Shown: one piece after another, positions 17,726 to 25,794 of the stretch | How the letters are laid out: the number at the start of each line of letters is the position of its first letter | How positions within the stretch are numbered: position 1 is the stretch's first letter | Assembly (NCBI RefSeq): GCF_030149505.1 | Contig: NZ_JASBRN010000056.1 | Coordinates: 1-59,921 of the forward strand | Length of the DNA: 59,921 bases | Direction of reading: 5' to 3' | Origin: Nocardioides sp. | GTDB taxonomy: Bacteria > Actinomycetota > Actinomycetes > Propionibacteriales > Nocardioidaceae | The notes under the pieces: generated by a model | What the model saw: the letters and a program-made list of their open reading frames with translations, nothing else | Told to the model about the DNA's origin: nothing | Databases searched by the model: none | Translations under genes and position numbers: made by a program

Positions 17726-20416
17726 TCAGTCGAGCCGGGCGGTCAGCGGCAGCCGGGACCGGGCCGTGAGGCCCACGAGGACGGCGGTGAGCAGAGGCAG
17801 CCCGACGACGACGCCGAGGACGAGCAGCCACGGCACGTCGAGGTAGTGGCTCGGTCCTGCCGGCGTGCCGGCCCCGAGGTCGACGGGACCGGTCAGCGGG
17901 TAGGTGATGGCCACCCCCGGCACGGCGCCGACCAGCGCCCCGAGCACCGCGCCGACCAGACCCACCACCAGGGCGTACGCCGCCGCCACCCCGCGCCGGG
18001 TGCGCGGTGCGGCCCCGACGGCCGACAGCGTGGCGAGGTCGGGGCGGGCGTCGGAGAGCGCGAGGAACGTGGCGGTCAGGGTGCCGCCGAGCATCAGGAC
18101 GGCACCGAGGGAACCGAGGACCAGCTGCACGACCACCGTCTCGGCGCCCGGCTCGTAACCACGCTCGACGTAGGTGCTGGACCGCTGGCCGGCCATCCCC
18201 TGCACCACCTCGGAGACGTCCTGCTCGACGGCGCGCGACACCGGGCCCGCCAGCACCAGGCCGGCGTCGTGGACCGGGGCGGAGAGCCGCTCGGCGGTGC
18301 GGGTGGACAGCACGCCCTGGATCGGCGCGTAGTCGCCCTCGACCGGCACGAAGAACGTCGGCACCTCCACCACGCGGCGGGAGCCCTCCGGCCCCCGCAC
18401 CCGCAGCACGACCGCCCCGCGACCCACTCCCTCCCTGACACTGTCGGCGCCGTCCCCGACGTCGGGCCCGAGGCCGTTGCCGGCTCCGAAGAAGGCCAGC
18501 GCGCCGCCCTCGCTGAGCACCTCGTCGGCCGCGGCGCGCTGCTCCTGGTCCAGACCCACGAGTACGTCGGGCACCTCGTCGGCCACGAGCACGCTGGCGT
18601 CCAGGGCGCCGCCCCACGAGGAGAGCACGACCTCCCCCGGTCGGTCGCCCGCGCCGGAGCCTGCTGAGCGGAACGAGACCTCCGTGTAGCGCCCGTGCTC
18701 GGGGTCGACCCCGACCAGACGCTGCGTGGCCAGGTCGGGCGCGACGTCGGCCAGGGCGGCTTCGATCTGCTCGTAGTCGGGGTTCCTGCGGTAGTCGACG
18801 ACCAGGCCCGTGCCCTCGGGCAGGGTCGCGGTGTAGCTCTCGCGGTTCTCCGCCTCGTCGCTGCTGATCGCCACGCCCAGCGCTACGACCCCGGCGACGG
18901 TGGCGGCGACCGCGGCCACCGCCGGGACGGTGCGGGTGCGGTGCCGGGCGGCGTCGCGGGCCGCCAGCCGCAGGGAGAGCGGCAGGTGGCGGGAGGCCCG
19001 GGCGACCGCCGAAACCACTGCCGGGACGAGCAGGATCATCCCCAGCACGCAGACGATCGCCGAGGCAGCGATCGGGATCTCGCCGCCGCCCGCGGTGCCG
19101 CGCGAGGCGCCGTACGCCGCCCCGGCGACACCGAGGCCGAGCAGCGCGAGGCCGAGCAGGGGCGAGCGTCGCGAGGGCGCCGCATCCCCTCGCCGGCCGG
19201 CGAGCACCGCGACGACGTCCTGGCGGGAGGCCAGCCAGGCCGGGACCGCGGCGGCCAGCAGGGCGCTCAGCAGGCCGAAGGCGGCCACGCCGAGCAGGTG
19301 CCAGGGCTGGACGTCGAAGGGGCCGAAGCGCTGGTCGGTGATCCGTTCGGCGAACGGTACGGCGGCGGCGCCACCGAGCACGCCGAGCACCAGCCCGAGC
19401 AGGGCGGCCAGCATCCCGAGCACCACGCCCGAGGCGAGGACCACGCGTCGAGCCTGTCGCGGCGTGCCCCCTGCGGCCGCGACCAGCGCGAGCGTCCGGG
19501 ACTGGCGGCGTGCGCCGACGGCGAAGGCCGGACCGGCCAGGAGCACCACCTCGAGCAGCACCATCACCACGACCAGCACGAGGCTGGCCACGAGCGGCCC
19601 GTCGAGCAGGTCCTGCCCGTAGCGGACCTCCGGCGCGAGCGCGGACTCCGGCGGGGGGTCGGCCAGCACGGCGCGCGAGGTCACGACGCCGCCGAGGTCG
19701 TTGAGGTCACGGACGTCGGCCCACGCGACCGGGTCGCCGCCGACCAGCCAGCTGGAGGGTTCACCCAGGTCGAAGGCCCCCGGGAGGCCGTAGGCCCGGG
19801 CGCGGCCCGTGGTCGAGCCGCTCTCGGCGGTGCCGACGATCTCCAGGCTGATCCCGCGGGAGAGCTCGAGCTGCTCGCCCGGCTCGCGTCCCAGGAGGTA
19901 CCCGTTGACGACCACCTCGTCGGTGCTGGTCGGCCAGCGACCGCTCGTGAGCTCGACGAGGCCCGCGGTGAGCGGGTCGTCGAGGGAGGTCTCCAGCACC
20001 TCCGCGTCGCCGCTGCCCAGGGCCGTCGTGTAGCGGACCGAGCCCTCGGAGATCGGAGCAACCGGCCGCTGGCCGAGCAGGTCCTCGACCTCGGCCAGGG
20101 TCAGCGGCTCACCACCCCGACCCCCGCCCCAGCCCATGCCGTTCTCGGGGTCGGGCAGCTGGAAGACGACGGCGTCGCCGCTGGCGTCCGCGGCGTCGAC
20201 CCGCGCCTCGGCCGCCCCGAGCCGCCGCTCCACCACCTCGAGGCCGGACACCTCCGCGGTGGCGTAGACGGTGTCGGCGATCGAGACCGCGGTGACCGGC
20301 AGGGCGATCATCACGAGCGTCAGCAGGCTGCGCCCGCGTGCGCGTCGGGCTTCGCGGGCGGCCAGGCGCAGCGCGAGCCGCCACCCGACCACCGCTGCCG
20401 AGAAGCGCCCGCTCAT
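17726..20416 (-). CDS. FtsX-family ABC transporter permease
   Basis: 896 residues, two FtsX-type permease halves in one chain. It has an N-terminal helix near 28-50, a large extracytoplasmic domain to about 310, three helices to about 460, then a second set repeating this plan, with the last three helices at the C-terminus. This is the MacB/LolE-like architecture of mechanotransmission exporters and of antibiotic-peptide transporters. Its ATG overlaps the stop of the ATPase gene (ATGA). It probably extrudes a hydrophobic or peptide toxin. Confidence 0.88.
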   Translation of the reverse strand: MSGRFSAAVVGWRLALRLAAREARRARGRSLLTLVMIALPVTAVSIADTVYATAEVSGLEVVERRLGAAEARVDAADASGDAVVFQLPDPENGMGWGGGRGGEPLTLAEVEDLLGQRPVAPISEGSVRYTTALGSGDAEVLETSLDDPLTAGLVELTSGRWPTSTDEVVVNGYLLGREPGEQLELSRGISLEIVGTAESGSTTGRARAYGLPGAFDLGEPSSWLVGGDPVAWADVRDLNDLGGVVTSRAVLADPPPESALAPEVRYGQDLLDGPLVASLVLVVVMVLLEVVLLAGPAFAVGARRQSRTLALVAAAGGTPRQARRVVLASGVVLGMLAALLGLVLGVLGGAAAVPFAERITDQRFGPFDVQPWHLLGVAAFGLLSALLAAAVPAWLASRQDVVAVLAGRRGDAAPSRRSPLLGLALLGLGVAGAAYGASRGTAGGGEIPIAASAIVCVLGMILLVPAVVSAVARASRHLPLSLRLAARDAARHRTRTVPAVAAVAATVAGVVALGVAISSDEAENRESYTATLPEGTGLVVDYRRNPDYEQIEAALADVAPDLATQRLVGVDPEHGRYTEVSFRSAGSGAGDRPGEVVLSSWGGALDASVLVADEVPDVLVGLDQEQRAAADEVLSEGGALAFFGAGNGLGPDVGDGADSVREGVGRGAVVLRVRGPEGSRRVVEVPTFFVPVEGDYAPIQGVLSTRTAERLSAPVHDAGLVLAGPVSRAVEQDVSEVVQGMAGQRSSTYVERGYEPGAETVVVQLVLGSLGAVLMLGGTLTATFLALSDARPDLATLSAVGAAPRTRRGVAAAYALVVGLVGAVLGALVGAVPGVAITYPLTGPVDLGAGTPAGPSHYLDVPWLLVLGVVVGLPLLTAVLVGLTARSRLPLTARLD

Positions 20417-21150
20417 CCGAGCCGTCCGGCACCGAGCAGGTCCTCGACCGGCGCACTGCCGGACTCGTCGACGACCACGCCGTCGCGCAGGAAGACGACC
20501 CGGTCGGCCCAGGCCGCGTGCCGGGCCTCGTGGGTGACCAGGACGCCGGCGGCGCCTGCGTCGCACCGGGCGCGCAGCAGCCGCAGGATCTCCTCGCCGG
20601 TCTCGCTGTCGAGCGCCCCGGTCGGTTCGTCGGCCAGGACCAGCCGGCGCTCGCCCACGACGGCCCGCGCGATCGCGACGCGCTGCTGCTGACCGCCGGA
20701 CATGTCGTCGGGGAAGCGGTCGGCCAGCGCGGCGATGCCGACCTCCTCCAGCGCCTGCATCGCCTCGCGCCTGGCACGCGAGGCACGGACGCCGTCGAGC
20801 TCCCGGGGCAGCGCGACGTTCTCAACCGCGGTGAGGGCCGGGATGAGGTTGAAGCCCTGGAAGACGTAGCCCACCGACGTACGCCGCATGCGCGCCCGCT
20901 CGGAGCGGTCCAGCGCGGTCAGGTCGACGCCCTCGACCTCGACGACGCCCGAGCTCGGCTCGTCGAGGCCGCCGGCGATGGTGAGCAGGGTGGACTTGCC
21001 CGAGCCCGAGGGGCCCATGACCGCGACGAGCTCGCCGGGGTGAGCGGCGAAGGTGACGCCGCGCAGGGCGTGCACCTGGGCCTCGCCCTCGCCGTGCACG
21101 CGGTGGACGTCGAGCAGCCGCAGGGCGGCGGTGCCGAGGTCGGCGCTCAT
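20413..21150 (-). CDS. ABC transporter ATP-binding protein (LolD/MacB type)
   Basis: 245 residues. Walker A GPSGSGKST at 46-54, Q-loop YVFQGFNLIPALT, signature MSGGQQQR, Walker B LVLADEPTGALD and switch His in LVTHEARHA are all present. The FQGFNL and DEPTGALD forms are those of ATPases paired with FtsX-type permeases. It lies between the 58-residue gene and the permease, with ATGA overlaps to both. Confidence 0.93.
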   Translation of the reverse strand: MSADLGTAALRLLDVHRVHGEGEAQVHALRGVTFAAHPGELVAVMGPSGSGKSTLLTIAGGLDEPSSGVVEVEGVDLTALDRSERARMRRTSVGYVFQGFNLIPALTAVENVALPRELDGVRASRARREAMQALEEVGIAALADRFPDDMSGGQQQRVAIARAVVGERRLVLADEPTGALDSETGEEILRLLRARCDAGAAGVLVTHEARHAAWADRVVFLRDGVVVDESGSAPVEDLLGAGRLG

Positions 21151-21323
21151 CGGCCGGCCTCCTCGTCCGTGCTGCGGCGCGGCCGGCGGGCCAGCGCGGT
21201 CGGGGCGGGTCGGCGCAGCGGGCGGGTGCGGTCGCGCAGCCGCTCCGCGGAGTGCCGCAGCCAGCGGTCCTCGCTGCGGGTCAGCTGGGCGACGAGGGCC
21301 ACGGGCAGGGCGCGGGGTCTCAT
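21147..21323 (-). CDS. 58-residue basic protein between padR and the ABC genes
   Basis: The ATG at 21323 overlaps the PadR stop (ATGA) and its own TGA overlaps the ATPase ATG (ATGA). A GGGAG site lies about 7 bases upstream. The product begins MRPRALPVALVAQLTRSEDR, is very Arg-rich and has no membrane helix. Overlaps at both ends, a good ribosome-binding site and placement in an operon argue that it is translated. It may be a coupling peptide or a small transporter or PadR partner. I recognise no family. Confidence 0.6.
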   Translation of the reverse strand: MRPRALPVALVAQLTRSEDRWLRHSAERLRDRTRPLRRPAPTALARRPRRSTDEEAGR

Positions 21324-21949
21324 CGGCGTGCTCCCTTCCGGCGGTCGACCGACGCGGAGGCCGGGGCCATCTCGGAGGTCGGAGCGGAGCGCGCGGCAGT
21401 GGTCGTCCCGGCGTCCTGCACGGCAGCGCGGCGCAGTCGGGTCTCGCAGTGGTCCAGCCAGCGGATCTCGGCCTCGGCGGCGAAGACCAGCGAGTCGAGC
21501 ACCAGGCCCCAGGCCAGGTCGGCGCGCGCGGGGCTCGTCTCGGCACCGGCCTGGCGCTTGAGCCGGGTGTAGTCCTGCAGCGCGGTCATCGAGGCGCTGC
21601 GCTGGCGCTGGATCAGGGTGCCGACGTCGACGCCGGGCACGGTGACCGCGAGCGCCAGCTTGATCGCCAGCTCGTCGCGCGGCGGCTGGGTGCGGGCGAC
21701 CGGCGTCGTGAACCAGGTCGCGACCTCCTCGTGACCGCTCTCGGTGAGCCGCCAGCGCTCGTGGCCGTCCTCGTCCTCGCCGGCGGCCTCGACCAGCCCG
21801 TCGCGCTCGAGCCGGGTCAGGGTCGTGTAGACCTGCCCGACGTTGAGCGGCCAGGTGCCGCCGGTACGGCTCTCGAACTCCTGCCGCAGCTGGTAGCCGT
21901 ACATCGGCTCCTGCTCCAGCAGGGACAGCAGCGCGTGCTTGACCGACAC
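21320..21949 (-). CDS. PadR-family transcriptional regulator of the ABC exporter
   Basis: 209 residues from GTG 21949, preferred over ATG 21988 because a GGAGGAG site lies six bases upstream. The winged helix is SVKHALLSLLEQEPMYGYQL followed by NVGQVYTTLTRLERDGLV, typical PadR; the Vir_act_alpha_C-like helical region follows. The pairing of PadR with an FtsX-type exporter resembles LadR/LmrR-style drug-responsive systems. It probably represses its own operon from the two repeated sites just upstream. Confidence 0.9.
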   Translation of the reverse strand: MSVKHALLSLLEQEPMYGYQLRQEFESRTGGTWPLNVGQVYTTLTRLERDGLVEAAGEDEDGHERWRLTESGHEEVATWFTTPVARTQPPRDELAIKLALAVTVPGVDVGTLIQRQRSASMTALQDYTRLKRQAGAETSPARADLAWGLVLDSLVFAAEAEIRWLDHCETRLRRAAVQDAGTTTAARSAPTSEMAPASASVDRRKGARR

Positions 21950-21993
21950 GGTCGGCTCCTCCCGAGGTGCCGGGAGCACGGCGCCCATCGCAG

Positions 21994-22040
21994 TGCCTAC
22001 CCGGTATGTACCGACCGTAGCCCCCTGCCTACCCGGTATG
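21994..22040 (-). promoter_or_regulatory. Two 15-bp direct repeats, probable PadR operators and promoter
   Basis: The identical sequence tgcctacccggtatg occurs at 21994-22008 and 22026-22040, 32 bases apart. Each copy contains the palindrome TACC-C-GGTA. On the minus strand TTGCAT and TACGGT, 18 bases apart, could be the -35 and -10 boxes, with the repeats flanking the -10 region. This arrangement fits autorepression by PadR; binding is inferred. Confidence 0.6.
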
Positions 22041-22051
22041 CAACCGCCACC

Positions 22052-22118
22052 GCCGAACCGTCAGTTCCGCACCGCCGAACCGTCAGTTCCGAACCCTTGA
22101 GACGTCAGTTCCGAACGC
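22052..22118. repeat. Three 11-bp repeats phased at exactly 22 bp
   Basis: The sequence cgtcagttccg occurs at 22059-22069, 22081-22091 and 22103-22113, each start exactly 22 bases apart (about two helical turns). The first two repeats extend to gaaccgtcagttc, a palindrome GAAC-N5-GTTC; the third has a degenerate left arm. The array lies between the PadR operators and the divergent SDR start at 22158. It may be a multi-site operator for the SDR. Confidence 0.75.
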
Positions 22119-22157
22119 TCGCCTCCCGATGTCGTACGCCGCAGCGAGACTGTCCCC

Positions 22158-22916
22158 ATGACCACGACCCTGATCACCGGCGCCAGCTCCGGCCTGGGCG
22201 CCGAGATGGCCCGCCAGCTCGCCGCCCGCGGCGAGGACCTCGCCCTCTGCGCCCGGCGCACCGATCGGCTGGAGGAGCTGCGCGCAGAGATCCTCGCCGC
22301 GCACCCCGAGCGCCGCGTCGCGGTGACCGCCCTCGACGTGACCGACCACGAGGCCGTGCACACGGTGGTGCACGCCCTGCGCGAGGAGCTCGGCGGCCTC
22401 GACCGCGTCGTCGTCAACGCCGGTCTCGGCAAGGGCGCGGCGATCGGCACCGGCCGCGCCGACGCCAACCGCGAGACCGCCGTCACCAACTTCCTCGGGG
22501 CCCTGGCGCAGACCGAGGCCGCGATGGAGGTCTTCCGCGCGCAGGGCCACGGGCACCTGGTGATGATCTCGTCGATGTCGGCGATGCGCGGGATGCCCAA
22601 GTCGCTGACGACGTACGCCGCCACGAAGGCCGGCGTCGCCCACCTCGCCGAGGGCATCCGCACCGAGCTGCACGGCACCCCGCTGCAGAAGAAGATCAAG
22701 GTGACGGTGCTCTACCCGGGCTACATCGCCTCGGAGATGAACGAGAAGGTCCAGCAGTCGACCCCCCTCATGGTCCCCACCGACAAGGGGGTGCGGGCGA
22801 TGGTGTCCGCGATCGAGAAGCAGGTCGACGACGCGTGCGTGCCTGCGCTGCCGTGGGCGCCGCTGTCGGTGGTCATGAAGCACGCCCCGCTGGGGATCTT
22901 GAAGAAGCTCGTCTGA
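22158..22916 (+). CDS. SDR family oxidoreductase
   Basis: 252 residues. Classical SDR marks: TGASSGLG at 7-14 (NAD(P) binding), NAG at 87-89, catalytic Ser138/139, Tyr153 and Lys157 in TYAATKAG. CARRTDRLEEL at ~31-41, with Arg after strand 2, suggests NADPH preference. It is preceded by a phased repeat array and divergent from the PadR operon. Its 3' end overlaps the convergent VanZ-RDD gene by 44 bases. The substrate is unknown. Confidence 0.9.
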   Translation: MTTTLITGASSGLGAEMARQLAARGEDLALCARRTDRLEELRAEILAAHPERRVAVTALDVTDHEAVHTVVHALREELGGLDRVVVNAGLGKGAAIGTGRADANRETAVTNFLGALAQTEAAMEVFRAQGHGHLVMISSMSAMRGMPKSLTTYAATKAGVAHLAEGIRTELHGTPLQKKIKVTVLYPGYIASEMNEKVQQSTPLMVPTDKGVRAMVSAIEKQVDDACVPALPWAPLSVVMKHAPLGILKKLV

Positions 22917-23952
22917 GGGACCGCCCCTCCACCTCCAGGCGCAGCCCGGCCACCGTGTGCGAGAGCCCGCGGTGGTCGGGGACCGTCGTCGCCACGACGG
23001 TGAGGACGAGGTAGGCCGCCAGCAGCCACTCGCGGCCGGGGACCTGCGGCGGCACCATGACCAGCAGGTAGACCGGGCCGACCCCGGCGGCGAGCTTGAG
23101 CAGCCGCGCCGGGGCGGTCCAGCCACGGCGGTCGGTGCGCGTGGTGACCGCCACGACCAGCTCGCCGAACGTGCGTCCGCGACCGAGCACGAGGACCGCC
23201 TCGATCGCGAACGGGACCGTCCACTGGAGTACCCACTGGACGTCGCGGTGCGGGCTGGTGTCCAGAACGAACAGCATGAGCCCGCGCCACAACCCGGCGA
23301 CCAGCCCGCCGACCAGGAGCACGAAGAGGCCGTCGCACACCATCCCGACCATCCGGCGCCCCCAGGTGATCCGGGTGGGCAGCGGCCTGGGCTGGTCGCG
23401 CTGCTCCCGCAGCGGGAGCGCGAGCAGCGCCCCGACGAGCGCGCCGAGGGTGTTGACGAGCAGGTCGTCGACGTCGAACTTGCGGTAGGCGCAGCCGAAG
23501 AACCCCCAGACACCGGTGCGCTGGGTCAGCTCGATCAACAGCGACACCGAGAAGCCCGCGACGGTCGAGGCGAGCACGCCGCGCTGCAGGACCAGCCGGA
23601 CGAGCACGCCGAACGGCACGAAGAGCAGCACGTTGAGCAGCACCTGCTGCAGGACCGGGTCGCGCAGGAGCACCTGCAGCCCGTCCGCCGGACCGCCGAT
23701 GTCCTCGATCGTGCCGAACAGCTCGGTCTGGGGCACCCGGCAGCGGAAGGACCCGCGGTCGGGCAGCGGCAGCAGGGTGTAGGTCCACAGCGCCACGCTG
23801 TAGACGGCCGCGGAGACTAGGACCGTGAGGTCACGAGGGCTCAGCTCGCCGTCGCGGCGGTACTGGTAGGCCGCCACCGGGACGAACAGCAGCACGGACA
23901 CGACCGTCCCGAGGCCGATCGCGACGACGGCGTTGAAGAGCTGGGCCGGCAT
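22873..23952 (-). CDS. VanZ-RDD fusion membrane protein
   Basis: 359 residues. The N-terminal half (~30-185) is VanZ-like, with VLLNVLLFVPFGVLVRL, GFSVSLLIELTQ and FDVDDLLVNTLGALVG. The C-terminal half (~198-345) is an RDD domain, with ITWGRRMVGMVCDGLFVLLV and RTFGELVVAVTT. About eight to nine membrane helices are expected. VanZ relates to low-level teicoplanin resistance; RDD proteins are often transporters. The fusion is seen in actinobacteria, role unknown. The 3' end overlaps the SDR gene tail to tail. The 97 bases upstream (23953-24049) contain nothing I can identify. Confidence 0.85.
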   Translation of the reverse strand: MPAQLFNAVVAIGLGTVVSVLLFVPVAAYQYRRDGELSPRDLTVLVSAAVYSVALWTYTLLPLPDRGSFRCRVPQTELFGTIEDIGGPADGLQVLLRDPVLQQVLLNVLLFVPFGVLVRLVLQRGVLASTVAGFSVSLLIELTQRTGVWGFFGCAYRKFDVDDLLVNTLGALVGALLALPLREQRDQPRPLPTRITWGRRMVGMVCDGLFVLLVGGLVAGLWRGLMLFVLDTSPHRDVQWVLQWTVPFAIEAVLVLGRGRTFGELVVAVTTRTDRRGWTAPARLLKLAAGVGPVYLLVMVPPQVPGREWLLAAYLVLTVVATTVPDHRGLSHTVAGLRLEVEGRSLRRASSRSPAGRAS

Positions 23953-24049
23953 GCTCGCGACGCTATCGGCGCCCGGTCCGGCCGCACGGATCGAGGGGCC
24001 CGACCGGCCACGCGCTACGGGAGGCAGGCTCCGCGCTGCCCGCGCGAGC

Positions 24050-24724
24050 TCAGCGGTAGGTCAGCAGCTCCCCGGCCAGGTGCTCGTGCTCGTTGAAGGT
24101 CAGCAGCCGGGTGCCGCGGGGGCCGACGAGGACCCGGGTGACCCCGGAGTTGACCGCGACCGTGTTGAGCCGCTGCCAGGTGTCGGGCAGGGCGGCGCCG
24201 GAGACCCCGAGCAGGCCGGCGGCCACCAGGCCGACGACACCTCCGGACGTCACCACGACGACCGTCTGCCCGCTGCCGCTGCGCGCGACCGCGTCGGCCA
24301 GCGCGGCGGAGGTGCGGGCTCCGAAGTCGTGCCAGGACTCGTCGTACCCCTCCCCGCCGGAGGTCCACAGCTCGGTGGCCCGCTCGAAGAGCGCCTGGAA
24401 CTCCTTGCGGTCCAGGGAGAACGGGTCGGCAGGGAGGTCGGGGAAGCGGGCGACGACGCCGAGGTGGTCGAACTCGTCCCAGCGGGCGTCCTCCTCCACG
24501 GCAGGACCGGCGGGCGCGGCCCAGCCGGCCCCCTCGAGCATCGCCTCGAGGGTCTCGCGGTGGCGCCGCATCCCGCCGCGCAGCAGCACGGTGGGGCGTA
24601 CGCCGGCAGCCGCGAGGTGCGCGCCGAGCCGGCGGCCCTGCTCCCAGCCGGTCTCCGACAGCACGTCGTAGTCCTCGGCCCCGAAGGAGGCCTGGCCGTG
24701 CCGGACCAGCAGCAGCTGCCCCAT
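24050..24724 (-). CDS. Histidine phosphatase family protein
   Basis: 224 residues. The RHG motif is LLVRHGQASFG (catalytic His9), with a second His in the TSGGV region apparently replaced, so activity should be tested. It is the last gene of the acyl-CoA dehydrogenase/SDR/kinase operon, overlapping the kinase stop by one base (TGATG). In this context it might remove a phosphate from an acyl-phosphate or CoA intermediate, or act as a housekeeping phosphatase. It is not part of the known levulinate cluster. Confidence 0.82.
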   Translation of the reverse strand: MGQLLLVRHGQASFGAEDYDVLSETGWEQGRRLGAHLAAAGVRPTVLLRGGMRRHRETLEAMLEGAGWAAPAGPAVEEDARWDEFDHLGVVARFPDLPADPFSLDRKEFQALFERATELWTSGGEGYDESWHDFGARTSAALADAVARSGSGQTVVVVTSGGVVGLVAAGLLGVSGAALPDTWQRLNTVAVNSGVTRVLVGPRGTRLLTFNEHEHLAGELLTYR

Positions 24725-25794
24725 CAGGCCCCACTGCCGGTGCTGGCCTCGGTCACCAGCCGCCGGCAGCGCTGCTCGAGGTAGGACACGACCTGCCCGA
24801 GCAGGGCGTAGGACTCGTTGGTGGTCTGCTTGTTCACGTAGCGGTACCAGATCTGCTGGGCGATGACCGCGAGCCGGAACAACCCGAAGACCTCGTAGAA
24901 GACCAGGTCCCGCTCGCTGGGGGCGTGGCCGGTGCGCGCGCAGTAGCGGTCGACCCACTCGCGGCGCGTCCACATGCCCGGCGCGTTGGAGGGCTGCCGG
25001 CGGAAGAGCTGGAACAGGTCGTCGTCGTCGGCCTCGACCCAGTAGGCGATCATCGAGGACAGGTCCATCAGCGGGTCGCCGACGGTCGCGAGCTCCCAGT
25101 CGAGCACGGCGCGCACCTGGAGGTCCTCGTCGAGCACGAGGTTGTCGAGCCGGTAGTCGTTGTGGATCAGCACCTGGCCGACGTCGGCCGGCTGGTGCTC
25201 CTCGATCCAGGCCAGCACGTCGGACCAGTCGCCCGTGTCCTCGGTGCGCGAGCCGTCGAGGCGACGGATCCAGCTGCGGACCTGGCGCCCGACGTACCCC
25301 TCGCCCCTGCCGAGCGCCGCCAGCTCGGGCACCGACGCGACGTCGACGGAGTGCAGGGCGACCAGCACGTCGAGGACCCGACCGCACAGCGCGTCGGCCT
25401 CCTCGGGAGCGAGCGGCTCGGGGAGGTCCTGGCGCAGGATCAGCCCGGGGACCTTCTCCATCACGTAGAACTCCGAGCCCAGCACGGACTCGTCGGGCTC
25501 GTGGCCGATCATCGTGGCGACGTACGGGAAGACGGGCTCGAGCGCGGCCTGGATGCCGTGCTCGCGACCCATGTCGTGGGCGCCCGCGGCCTTCTTGCCC
25601 GACGGCGGCCGGCGCAGGATGAGGTCCTTCGCCTCCGTCCGCACGAGGTAGGTCAGGTTCGACGCGCCGCCGCGGAACTGCTGGACCTCGGTGACCGGGC
25701 CCTCGCCGCGCTCGGCGAGCCACGCGGTGAGCGCGTCGACGTCGAACGCGTCCTCGTCGCGCACGGGGCGCGCGGTGTTCTCGGCGCTGCTCAC
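24724..25794 (-). CDS. APH-like phosphotransferase (ACAD10/11 N-terminal domain / LvaA-type)
   Basis: 356 residues from GTG 25794, with an AGGAGG site and GTGA overlap with the SDR. It has an aminoglycoside-phosphotransferase fold: FRGGASNLTYLVRT, FYVMEKVPG, Brenner motif HNDYRLDN (His211, Asp213, Asn218) and LDWELATVGDP (Asp232). These forms are those of the kinase domain fused to human ACAD10/ACAD11 and of LvaA, which phosphorylates 4-hydroxyacyl-CoA. Together with the adjacent dehydrogenase and SDR, a 4-hydroxyacyl-CoA kinase is the best inference. True antibiotic resistance is unlikely. Confidence 0.88.
   Translation of the reverse strand: MSSAENTARPVRDEDAFDVDALTAWLAERGEGPVTEVQQFRGGASNLTYLVRTEAKDLILRRPPSGKKAAGAHDMGREHGIQAALEPVFPYVATMIGHEPDESVLGSEFYVMEKVPGLILRQDLPEPLAPEEADALCGRVLDVLVALHSVDVASVPELAALGRGEGYVGRQVRSWIRRLDGSRTEDTGDWSDVLAWIEEHQPADVGQVLIHNDYRLDNLVLDEDLQVRAVLDWELATVGDPLMDLSSMIAYWVEADDDDLFQLFRRQPSNAPGMWTRREWVDRYCARTGHAPSERDLVFYEVFGLFRLAVIAQQIWYRYVNKQTTNESYALLGQVVSYLEQRCRRLVTEASTGSGA

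Noticed and set aside
22052..22118. Short CRISPR-like array
   Set aside because: The repeats are only 11 bp at 22-bp period with related, not unique, spacers. No cas genes are present. It fits phased operators.
24724..25794. Aminoglycoside resistance kinase
   Set aside because: It has the APH fold, but motif forms and operon partners match the ACAD10/11 and LvaA kinases, not resistance enzymes.
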